Origin: Candidatus Kapaibacterium sp.
GTDB taxonomy: Bacteria > Bacteroidota > Ignavibacteria > Kapaibacteriales > UBA2268
DNA length: 8,652 nt
Reading direction: 5' to 3'
NCBI GenBank assembly: GCA_938038165.1
Contig: CALHRB010000143.1
Location: 1-8,652 of the forward strand
Position numbers and translations under genes: made by a program. This document shows, one piece after another, positions 1 to 6,606 of this stretch (its first letter is position 1; each line of letters opens with the position of its first letter). The notes under the pieces were generated by a model. The model ran no database searches, was not told where the DNA came from, and saw nothing but the letters and a program-made list of their open reading frames with translations.

Positions 1-1
1 A

Positions 2-811
2 CAGCTTGAGTTCGAAGCCCGCACCAACGTCTCTAATTTCGACAGAGATTTAATGAACTACATCAACAATCAGTCATTCACTGGCGAAAAATGGGAAGGT
101 CCAAAAATTCCTGTTGAAATCAATATTTATTTATCCGGAGGGCGAAACGGTAAGTATTCTGCCCGAATGTTTTTGATTTCAAAAAGATTGCTCGATGGTC
201 CGGTGGAAAGCTCTGGTCAATCGGTTGCATTAAGAATGATAGAAGATAATTGGACTTTTGAATATGGTTTGGGGGCATTCTTATCGTTTAATTTGCTCAG
301 GTTCGATCGTATATCGAGCATGATAGATTACTATATGTTTTTAGTTATTGGAATGGACAAGGATACCTACGGTGAGTTAGATGGCTCAAAAGAGTATGAC
401 AAAGCTAAAAGCATTTTCCAGCTTGGAGCTTCAAATAACATAGCTGGTTTTAAAACATTCTCCAATCCCGGAGAATTTACAAAATACAATCTCATAACTG
501 AATTGACTGATATGAGGTATGAAGATTTCAGAAAATTAATCTTTGCTTATTACGTAGATGGTCTTGATAGAATGGCATTCAACAAAGAAACAGCCACTGA
601 AGCTTTAGCTGAAATTATTTCTGATATGGCATCTTTCAAGCAAAACAAGCTAACTGGTCCAAGTGTTCTGCTGCAATTGTTTTTCGATTCAAAAGCACAG
701 GAATTAGCCTCTATTTTTAAGGGTTATAAAGATAAAAAAGTCTTTAATGATTTGATTTTCTTAGATCCTTCGAACACCATGCTATATAACGAAGCAAGAG
801 ATTCAAGATAA
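2..811 (+). CDS. DUF4835 family protein (T9SS-associated), 5'-truncated by window edge
   Basis: The reading frame is open from the first bases of the window to TAA at 809-811, so the ATG at 53 is internal and the true start lies upstream. The first visible residues, QLEFEARTNVSNF, match how mature DUF4835 proteins begin (Q followed by a short beta strand), so probably only a signal peptide of about 20 residues is missing. Family features recognised: an NNQSFTGEKW segment near the N-terminus, an EYGLGAFLSFNLL-RFDRISSMIDYYMFLVIGMDKDTYG block where homologues have a tyrosine-rich 'LAYYAYIILGLDYDSF' motif, the YVDGLDRM segment, and a C-terminal LLQLFFDSKAQELASIF helix. The family is found in T9SS-containing Bacteroidota and, from memory, some annotations call it PorD; its biochemical role is not established. 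It is probably exported to the periplasm. The next gene, a T9SS cargo, begins 31 bases downstream with no terminator between, so the two may be co-transcribed. Family assignment rests on remembered motifs, not on a profile search. Confidence 0.82.
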   Translation, partial: QLEFEARTNVSNFDRDLMNYINNQSFTGEKWEGPKIPVEINIYLSGGRNGKYSARMFLISKRLLDGPVESSGQSVALRMIEDNWTFEYGLGAFLSFNLLRFDRISSMIDYYMFLVIGMDKDTYGELDGSKEYDKAKSIFQLGASNNIAGFKTFSNPGEFTKYNLITELTDMRYEDFRKLIFAYYVDGLDRMAFNKETATEALAEIISDMASFKQNKLTGPSVLLQLFFDSKAQELASIFKGYKDKKVFNDLIFLDPSNTMLYNEARDSR

Positions 812-831
812 TTGTGTTTATTATTCTATGC

Positions 832-836
832 AGGGA
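832..836 (+). promoter_or_regulatory. Shine-Dalgarno-like AGGGA that decides the start of the T9SS cargo gene
   Basis: AGGGA lies six bases before the ATG at 843. It falls inside the frame that would be translated if the ATG at 828 were used. The 828 start has no purine-rich site before it and would add MQGNK ahead of an otherwise normal signal peptide. The 843 start gives MTKKI followed directly by a hydrophobic core, so 843 is preferred. Confidence 0.55.
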
Positions 837-842
837 AATAAA

Positions 843-3776
843 ATGACAAAAAAAATACTGTTTATTACTGTCTTTGTGAATTTTCTTCTTTCAGTGAATC
901 TTTTTTCTCAAATGGATGGAAGAAAATTACCACCCAGTCTTGATGTTGAGCAATTCGGAAAGCCCCAGATACTCAAACTCAAAGATTATTACAAAGCCGG
1001 AAAGTTACCTCCAGAGGCATTCATTGAACAAAAATTACCTGACAATCTAATGACTCCGACAGGGGTCAGTTTGATTAATATGTCCGGAAACTCAGGGCAT
1101 CAATCCGAGACGTGGATTTCAATCAACCCTAATAATCCATTGCAAATTGTGGGCTCTTCTAACGATTACAGATATAATGATATGTCCTCGGGTTATAGAA
1201 TGGCTGCGTATTACACAATAGATGGAGGAAAAACCTGGAAAACATCTACAACACCAAGAAATCTGGACTTGTGGATTAAAAGACCTGCTCAAGGGGGTCT
1301 GACAAATTTTGATCCCGGATTAGCATTCGACACCAAAGGAAATATTTTTTATTCCTTCGGATTTGCACAAGTACCAAGCGATGACCAAGAGGGCGATAAT
1401 GGTGTTTTTGTCTCTCGATCTCCCGATGGAGGAAAAACCTGGGAAGAACCTGTCCCGGTTGCTCTTGAAACAAATGGAACAGTTTCTCAGCCTTTTCATG
1501 ATAGATATATGATTGCCTGTGATGTACAGGAAAATTCACCATTCAAAAACACTCTTTATGTTACCTGGAAAAGATTCAGAGTCAATCCCGGAATTTGTTT
1601 CTCTTCCTCCAGAGATCAAGGTGAAAACTGGTCAACAATTGCTCTTATTCCAGGAGGTGATGGAGTAACACAATCTCCCACACCAGTTGTTGGACCAAAT
1701 GGAGAGCTTTATGTTGCCTGGCAATCACGTGGAAACAATAATACTACAGATGCTATGGTTCAAAAATCAACAGATGGAGGAAAGCGCTGGCTTCCTGCTC
1801 CTGTATTGGCTCAAACCGTAAGAAATCACGGTATTGTGAATTCTGAGAGCGGCAGAAACGTTCTCCCCGATAAGCAAAATATTAGAATCTCTTCATATCC
1901 TGCTATTGCTGTTGATTGTTCCAATGGACCAAGACGAGGCTGGGTTTACGTTGTGCAGTCAGGAAAAGCAAGTGATGGAAATACTGGTGTTTTCTACACT
2001 TATTCCACCGATGGGGGTGTAAAATGGTCTGATCAGGTCAGAATTGACGATAATCCACTTGGAAATGACGTCTTTTTCCCAGCCATCTCGGTTGATCCCG
2101 TTACAGGTTTGATCGCTGTCCTTTATTATAGCTCACAGAATGATCAGCAAAACAAAGGTGTTGATGCTTACTTAGCTATTTCTTTTGACGGAACTAATTT
2201 TTCTAATATAAGAATAACTCCCCAAACCTGGTATATCAACGATCCTTCTGATGTATCATATCAGGGTAAGGGTAATTATTACTGGGGCGATTACTCATCA
2301 ATAATTGCTTATGATGGAAAAGTTTATCCCTGCTTCTGGATGCCTTCGAATCCTCAGGGAAATTTCTGGACTAATTTTCTTTATACTGCAATTATGTCAA
2401 CGGCTCCGAATCCTCCAACCCAATTACAGGCAGAAATTCCTGGTCCTAATTCAATTATTATTAAATGGGTTGATCCAACTTTGAATGGACTTGGTGGAGC
2501 ACTCGGCAATTTTAAAATCCTTGTTTACAGAGATAATACCAAAATTGGCGAGGTTGACAAAGGTGTCCAATCCTTTGCCGATAATAATATCGAAGACGGC
2601 AAGATTTATAATTACTCTCTAAAAACAAAAGCCCAGGATAACTCCGAAAGTGATTTCGTTTATATATCAGTTACTGCTGGCGGGGCTCTTGAACCTAAAG
2701 CCCCGACTGATTTAACGCCTTACCCTGTTGCCAAAGGAGTAAGGTTAAGATGGAAAAACCCCACTCAGCATATTGACAATTCCTCTTTCCATGATTTTGA
2801 AAGAATTGAAATTTATAGTGATAACAAATTAGTTCATCAAGTTGGTAAGCCAAACATACAGGCTGGTGAATTTACCGAAACTGTCGTCGAATTAGCAACT
2901 GAAAAATTTTATAAATTCAAAATTTTAGCTGTTGGCAAACGAGGCACAGTCGAAACAAAAAGCCAGTATTCCGAAGAAATACTCGCCTATGCAGGTTCTC
3001 CTCTGGTAACTCTTAACGAAAGTTTTGATGATTCTAAGTTAATCCCGCATTATCTCGAATCAACAGGCGATCAAACATGGGGTAGAACAAGCGATGTATC
3101 CTATTCTCCAAATTTCTCTTTCACTGATTCGCCAAATGAAAACTACGCAAACAGAATCAACAATCAGGTTATTTTTGCTCCTGTTTTGGTTCAGCCATTG
3201 AAAACAACTTTAAGTTTCAAACATATATGCGTTGTTGATTCCGCTGGAGATTATGGTATTTTAAGTGTTTCAAAAGATTTGAAAAACTGGGAAGATTTGC
3301 TCTGGGTCGATAGTCGCCGCTCCAAAGATTTTATTGATGATCCCAAATCTTCAAAATGGTTTTCTGAAGGAAGAAGTCTGGAAAAATATGCCGGTGATAT
3401 TGTTTATATATCCTTCAAACTTGTTTCAAATCCTTTAAGAAATAAAGCAGGATGGTTCATTGATAACCTTGCAGTGAACAACGATCCTCTTACCGTCGAA
3501 CATTTCAACGATTTGCTTGACAATACCTTCTTGTCATGTTTTCCCAATCCGACTTCGGGAAGCACAAGTCTTAGCATTTCATTGCCATTACCCTCTAATA
3601 TAGAAATCAATATTATTGATATTTTGGGCAATAAATTATTAACTATACCAAACAATTATTATAATGCAGGCTTGCACTCAATTGATCTGGATTTAATGAA
3701 CTTTTCTAATGGAGTCTATTTCTGCACTATTAAGACAGATATAGGATTGAAAACAATAAAAATTGTAAAACCTTAA
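843..3776 (+). CDS. T9SS-exported Asp-box (sialidase-like) beta-propeller protein with FnIII-like and sorting domains
   Basis: The protein is 977 residues from the ATG at 843 (982 from the in-frame ATG at 828). Residues 1-23 form a signal peptide (MTKKI, a hydrophobic core, then LFSQ), with likely cleavage just before Gln, a pattern common in Bacteroidota. Five Asp-box motifs (S/T-x-D-x-G-x-x-W) have their Asp near residues 127, 195, 258, 311 and 390 (for example TIDGGKTW, SPDGGKTW, SRDQGENW, STDGGKRW, STDGGVKW), so residues about 80-515 should fold as a sialidase/BNR-type propeller. Two FnIII-like modules follow (about 521-612 and 617-717), then a jelly-roll/cleaved-adhesin-like domain ending WFIDNLAV (about 721-880). 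The C-terminal 80 residues are a type A T9SS sorting domain (FPNPTSG, IDILGNKL, SNGVYFCTIKT, terminal KIVKP). The protein should therefore cross the outer membrane by T9SS and be anchored or released outside the cell. I see no clear FRIP motif and cannot identify the sialidase arginine triad, so an enzymatic role is not supported; carbohydrate or matrix binding is equally possible. The gene ends at a strong terminator. Confidence 0.85.
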   Translation: MTKKILFITVFVNFLLSVNLFSQMDGRKLPPSLDVEQFGKPQILKLKDYYKAGKLPPEAFIEQKLPDNLMTPTGVSLINMSGNSGHQSETWISINPNNPLQIVGSSNDYRYNDMSSGYRMAAYYTIDGGKTWKTSTTPRNLDLWIKRPAQGGLTNFDPGLAFDTKGNIFYSFGFAQVPSDDQEGDNGVFVSRSPDGGKTWEEPVPVALETNGTVSQPFHDRYMIACDVQENSPFKNTLYVTWKRFRVNPGICFSSSRDQGENWSTIALIPGGDGVTQSPTPVVGPNGELYVAWQSRGNNNTTDAMVQKSTDGGKRWLPAPVLAQTVRNHGIVNSESGRNVLPDKQNIRISSYPAIAVDCSNGPRRGWVYVVQSGKASDGNTGVFYTYSTDGGVKWSDQVRIDDNPLGNDVFFPAISVDPVTGLIAVLYYSSQNDQQNKGVDAYLAISFDGTNFSNIRITPQTWYINDPSDVSYQGKGNYYWGDYSSIIAYDGKVYPCFWMPSNPQGNFWTNFLYTAIMSTAPNPPTQLQAEIPGPNSIIIKWVDPTLNGLGGALGNFKILVYRDNTKIGEVDKGVQSFADNNIEDGKIYNYSLKTKAQDNSESDFVYISVTAGGALEPKAPTDLTPYPVAKGVRLRWKNPTQHIDNSSFHDFERIEIYSDNKLVHQVGKPNIQAGEFTETVVELATEKFYKFKILAVGKRGTVETKSQYSEEILAYAGSPLVTLNESFDDSKLIPHYLESTGDQTWGRTSDVSYSPNFSFTDSPNENYANRINNQVIFAPVLVQPLKTTLSFKHICVVDSAGDYGILSVSKDLKNWEDLLWVDSRRSKDFIDDPKSSKWFSEGRSLEKYAGDIVYISFKLVSNPLRNKAGWFIDNLAVNNDPLTVEHFNDLLDNTFLSCFPNPTSGSTSLSISLPLPSNIEINIIDILGNKLLTIPNNYYNAGLHSIDLDLMNFSNGVYFCTIKTDIGLKTIKIVKP

Positions 3777-3800
3777 AAAATATCAAATATAACACAACAG

Positions 3801-3841
3801 AAACTCATCCTGTTTCAAAAAAAAGGGGGATGAGTTTTTTT
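3801..3841 (+). terminator. Rho-independent terminator after the T9SS cargo gene
   Basis: AAACTCATCC (3801-3810) pairs perfectly with GGATGAGTTT (3828-3837), a 10 bp stem around a 17-base loop, and a run of seven T (3835-3841) starts within the 3' arm and continues past it. It begins 24 bases after the stop codon at 3776. It separates the T9SS block from the lyase/aminotransferase block. Confidence 0.88.
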
Positions 3842-3953
3842 AATTTTGGCTTATTCTTCTATTTTTAAATGATGATTCATTTGCATAACGCCCGAAAAAT
3901 AAACAATAGAATAAGGACTAAAACGAAACTTAACTTTTATTTTCTTTTGAATT

Positions 3954-4820
3954 ATGGATAAAATTAAAATTGTGGATTGTCCACGGGATGCAATGCAGGG
4001 AATCCACGAATTTATACCGACGGACATAAAAGCAGAATATATAAATTCTTTATTAAAGATCGGATTCGATACACTTGATTTCGGTAGTTTTGTCTCACCA
4101 AAATCCATTCCTCAAATGCGAGATACAGCCGAAGTTCTGAAAAAATTGGATTTGAAAAACAACACAACAAAGCTTTTAGCCATTATAGCTAATTTCAGGG
4201 GTGCAAAGGAAGCATGTCAATTTGATGAAATTAATTTTTTAGGTTTTCCTTTTTCTATCTCTGAATCTTTCCAAATGCTTAACATTAATGCTACTGTCGT
4301 GGAATCATTAGGCAGAATAGAAGAAATAAACGTTGTTCATAAACTTTGTGATATGTATAACAAGCACTTGGTCATTTACCTTTCAATGGCATTTGGCAAT
4401 CCTTATGGTGATAATTGGTCTATTGATCTATTGAATGAATACGTAAAAAAACTTAAATCAATGGGTATTAAATATATTGCTCTTTCGGATACTGTAGGAT
4501 TTTCAACGCCTGAAACTATAAAGCATATTTTTGAACTCTTCATAAGTGAATTTCCTGATATTGAATTTGGAGCCCATTTTCATTCTATTTCAAAAACCTG
4601 GAAAGAAAAAATTGATGCAGCATACAAAGCCGGTTGTAAAAGATTTGATGGGGCATTGCGAGGCTATGGCGGTTGCCCACTTTCTGCATACCATTTGGTT
4701 GGTAATATAGCTACAGAAAATATTATTTATTATTTGCAGGAAATGAATGTGCAAACTGGAATTGATATGAACGCACTACTTTACAGCATGAGTCTGGCAC
4801 AAAAAGTTTTTCCTCAATAA
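3954..4820 (+). CDS. Hydroxymethylglutaryl-CoA lyase (HMGL-like TIM-barrel lyase)
   Basis: This 288-residue protein matches the usual length of HMG-CoA lyase, which cleaves HMG-CoA to acetyl-CoA and acetoacetate in the cytoplasm, the last step of leucine breakdown. The family landmarks are in order: R11-D12 in DCPRDAMQG (PRDGLQ in the human enzyme), SFVSPK at 45-50, SDTVGFSTP, the metal-binding H208-x-H210, the catalytic-loop Cys241 in GYGGCP, and Asn251 in GNIATEN. Spacing agrees with the human enzyme as I remember it: Asp12 to position 42 is 30 residues (42 to 72 in human), and His208 to Cys241 is 33 (233 to 266). Two differences stand out: Asp42 replaces the human Glu72, and the HCHDTYGQ segment reads HFHSISKT. 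Both recall the flavobacterial branch of the family, so it is probably a lineage variant. The N-terminus argues for the ATG at 3954, although there is no Shine-Dalgarno site. The next gene starts 9 bases after its stop. Function is inferred by homology; a related acyl-CoA substrate is possible. Confidence 0.85.
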   Translation: MDKIKIVDCPRDAMQGIHEFIPTDIKAEYINSLLKIGFDTLDFGSFVSPKSIPQMRDTAEVLKKLDLKNNTTKLLAIIANFRGAKEACQFDEINFLGFPFSISESFQMLNINATVVESLGRIEEINVVHKLCDMYNKHLVIYLSMAFGNPYGDNWSIDLLNEYVKKLKSMGIKYIALSDTVGFSTPETIKHIFELFISEFPDIEFGAHFHSISKTWKEKIDAAYKAGCKRFDGALRGYGGCPLSAYHLVGNIATENIIYYLQEMNVQTGIDMNALLYSMSLAQKVFPQ

Positions 4821-4829
4821 TGTTTCACT

Positions 4830-6299
4830 ATGGAAAACTATTTTAAGATTTTTAGAGAAAACATTATCGGTATAAATCAAACCTTTTTAACTCCTTTCGG
4901 TGAGAAAAAACTGATTTATACAGACTGGACTGCAAGCGGAAGGCTTTATGCTCCCATCGAAGATTTTATTTCCAGAATACTTGGTCCTTTTGTTGGCAAT
5001 ACACATTCTGAAACTACCGTTACGGGGACAAAAATGACAGAAGCCTATCATTATGCAAAATCAATAATTAAAAAACACGTTAATGCAGATAAAGAAGATG
5101 TAATCATCTGTGATGGATCAGGAATGACCGGAGTCATAAATAAATTTCAAAGAATCCTCGGACTTAGGCTCCACGAAAATTTCAAACCATATTTTAATAT
5201 TTCAAGTTCCAAAAGACCAGTTATTTTCATTTCGAGCATGGAGCATCACTCCAATCAGACTTCTTGGCTCGAAACCATTGCAGATGTTGAAATTATAGGA
5301 TTAGACAAAAAAGGACAAACAGACTTAAATCATTTCGAAGATTTGATAAAAAAGTACAAAGACAGACACCCAAAAATAGCCGCGATTACATCATGCTCAA
5401 ATGTAACCGGAGTTTTTACCCCATACAAGGAAATAGCCAAAATAATACACTCTTATGGAGGTTATTGTTTTGTCGATTTTGCCGCTTCTGCTCCTTACGT
5501 TCAAATCGATATGCATCCTGATGAAAAAGATGCTTGTCTCGATGCAATCTTTTTCTCTCCGCATAAATTTCTTGGCGGTCCAGGAAGCAGCGGAGTATTA
5601 ATTTTTAATTCCAAGCTCTATAAAAACAACGTACCCGACAACCCTGGCGGAGGAACTGTTGAATGGACTAATCCCTGGGGTGGGCATAAATTTGTTGATG
5701 ATATTGAAGCCCGCGAAGATGGTGGCACTCCTCCTTTTCTTCAAACTATCAAAGCCGCTTTGGCTATTATTTTAAAAGAGCAGATGGGTTCCAATAATAT
5801 AAATAAGAGAGAAAATGAAATACTAAATTTGGTTTGGAATCATCTTCCTGAAATTCAAAATATTAGAATTTTAGCCGGCAATATTAAAGAACGTTTGCCG
5901 ATTTTTTCTTTCTATTTCGATGATATTCATTATAACTTTTTGGTTAGACTTCTTAACGATGTTTATGGAATACAAAGCCGGGGTGGATGCTCTTGTGCAG
6001 GTACTTATGGTCATATTTTACTCAACGTTGATATCATAAAATCAAAAAAAATAACAGAAAAAATTGATTTGGGCGATAGTTCAATCAAGCCCGGCTGGGT
6101 TCGCATCTCATTCCACCCAACTAATACTAACGATGAAATAGAATATGTCGTCAATTGTATAGCAGAACTAACCAAAGAGTATTCAAAATTTGAAAAATAC
6201 TACCAACGAAAACCTTTTTCAAACGATTATGTTTATATTGGCAAAGGCAAATCACATTTTTTGAGCATCGAAGAAATATTCAATTCATGGCACAGATGA
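4830..6299 (+). CDS. PLP-dependent class V aminotransferase (cysteine desulfurase / selenocysteine lyase superfamily)
   Basis: This 489-residue fold-type I PLP enzyme is longer than SufS/CsdA (about 406). Visible landmarks are EHH at 138-140 (His that stacks on PLP), the PLP-phosphate/O3'-side Asp216 in VDFAAS, and the Schiff-base Lys246 in SPHKFLGGPGSSGVL. A REDGGTPP segment matches the EAGTP region, and a SRGGCSCAG motif has Cys389 aligning with the active-site Cys of SufS-type desulfurases (RTGHHCAQP), with an extra Cys387 two residues earlier. The Gln that follows Asp in SufS (DGAQ) is Ala219 here, as I recall for MOCOS-like relatives. The extra length lies partly in the loop around 270-300 and in a C-terminal tail of about 60 residues with no recognised domain. 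The protein is probably cytoplasmic. No IscU/SufE-type partner is nearby; its only close neighbour is the HMG-CoA lyase, so the substrate cannot be named. The fold is secure; desulfurase activity is plausible but unproven. It starts at the first ATG, 9 bases after the lyase stop, without a visible ribosome binding site. Confidence 0.82.
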   Translation: MENYFKIFRENIIGINQTFLTPFGEKKLIYTDWTASGRLYAPIEDFISRILGPFVGNTHSETTVTGTKMTEAYHYAKSIIKKHVNADKEDVIICDGSGMTGVINKFQRILGLRLHENFKPYFNISSSKRPVIFISSMEHHSNQTSWLETIADVEIIGLDKKGQTDLNHFEDLIKKYKDRHPKIAAITSCSNVTGVFTPYKEIAKIIHSYGGYCFVDFAASAPYVQIDMHPDEKDACLDAIFFSPHKFLGGPGSSGVLIFNSKLYKNNVPDNPGGGTVEWTNPWGGHKFVDDIEAREDGGTPPFLQTIKAALAIILKEQMGSNNINKRENEILNLVWNHLPEIQNIRILAGNIKERLPIFSFYFDDIHYNFLVRLLNDVYGIQSRGGCSCAGTYGHILLNVDIIKSKKITEKIDLGDSSIKPGWVRISFHPTNTNDEIEYVVNCIAELTKEYSKFEKYYQRKPFSNDYVYIGKGKSHFLSIEEIFNSWHR

Positions 6300-6306
6300 A
6301 AAAAAA

Positions 6307-6337
6307 TTGGAAAAGACAAAAAAAAGTTGCAATTTTG
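6307..6337 (+). promoter_or_regulatory. Candidate Bacteroidota-type promoter for tRNA-Pro
   Basis: TTG at 6307-6309 is followed after 20 bases by CAATTTTG (6330-6337), which fits the -7 consensus TAnnTTTG at five of six fixed positions. Transcription would then begin near 6343, just before the mature tRNA 5' end at 6351. The flanks are so AT-rich that chance matches are likely; the support is spacing and position only. Confidence 0.35.
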
Positions 6338-6350
6338 TAACCTTAAATTT

Positions 6351-6425
6351 CGGCGTGTGGCGCAGCCCGGCTAGCGCACTACTTTGGGGTAGTAGGGGTC
6401 GTGGGTTCAAATCCCGCCACGCCGA
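6351..6425 (+). tRNA. tRNA-Pro, anticodon GGG
   Basis: A full cloverleaf can be drawn. The acceptor CGGCGTG (6351-6357) pairs perfectly with CACGCCG (6418-6424), leaving discriminator A at 6425. The D stem is GCGC/GCGC (6360-6363, 6374-6377) around a 10-base loop. The anticodon stem CTACT/AGTAG (6379-6383, 6391-6395) encloses the loop TTGGGGT with anticodon GGG at 6386-6388. The T arm is GTGGG-TTCAAAT-CCCGC, with one G-U pair. The C1-G72 acceptor pair and G35-G36 are typical of tRNA-Pro. This tRNA would read CCC and CCU. CCA is not encoded (ACAAAA follows), so it must be added by a nucleotidyltransferase. The gene stands alone, 51 bases after the aminotransferase stop. Confidence 0.95.
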
Positions 6426-6566
6426 CAAAAATCTACAAAGTAAATTCATTCTTTTCTCATATTTCCTATTTTATTTTCTCGAAAAATTTTTCCGTATTTT
6501 AAAACTCTCGATTTCACATCTTTATCCTTATTTTTAGTAATAACTCAAAATGTAAAATTTTATTAA

Positions 6567-6598
6567 TTTGTATGTTTTATTGAATAAAAAAACATTTG
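6567..6598 (+). promoter_or_regulatory. Candidate Bacteroidota-type promoter for the binding-protein/kinase operon
   Basis: TTTG at 6567-6570, then 20 bases, then AACATTTG (6591-6598), which matches TAnnTTTG at five of six fixed positions. The start point would fall around 6604, only a few bases before the ATG at 6607, giving a leaderless or nearly leaderless message. That would fit the lack of a Shine-Dalgarno site there. The 181-base spacer from the tRNA to this gene (6426-6606) is very AT-rich; apart from this candidate and a 12-base AT palindrome at 6481-6492 I see nothing in it. Confidence 0.3.
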
Positions 6599-6606
6599 TC
6601 AATTTT

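Noticed and set aside
53..811. ATG at 53 as the true start of the first gene
   Set aside because: The frame is open upstream to the window edge and those residues fit the DUF4835 N-terminus; starting at 53 would remove the first strand of the domain.
1276..1542. Minus-strand open frame inside the T9SS cargo gene
   Set aside because: It is opposite a well-supported coding region, is low-complexity in look, and has no start signal. The same reasoning removes those at 3404-3655, 7192-7383, 7266-7451, 8017-8262 and 8287-8544.
3881..3949. Promoter for the lyase operon (TTGCAT near 3881, TTTTCTTTTG near 3940)
   Set aside because: The first element has no -10-like partner at normal spacing, and the second has no TTG about 20 bases upstream; neither is convincing.
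3851..4108. Minus-strand open frame across the lyase start
   Set aside because: It overlaps the conserved N-terminus of the HMG-CoA lyase and has no recognisable product. The minus-strand frame at 6534-6791 likewise covers the lipoprotein start.
6351..6425. tRNA-Pro as an integration site for a mobile element
   Set aside because: No integrase gene and no repeat of the tRNA 3' end was seen within the window.
6481..6492. Perfect 12-base palindrome GAAAAATTTTTC
   Set aside because: All but the end bases are A/T in an AT-rich spacer, and there is no T-run after a GC stem; chance is the simplest explanation, so it is not called a terminator or operator.
6307..6537. A 76-codon + strand open frame running through the tRNA
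   Set aside because: It starts at a non-ATG codon, spans the whole tRNA-Pro, and its product resembles no protein family.
6568..6606. TTG start for the binding lipoprotein
   Set aside because: It adds 13 residues before a signal peptide that is complete from ATG 6607, has no ribosome site, and overlaps the candidate promoter.
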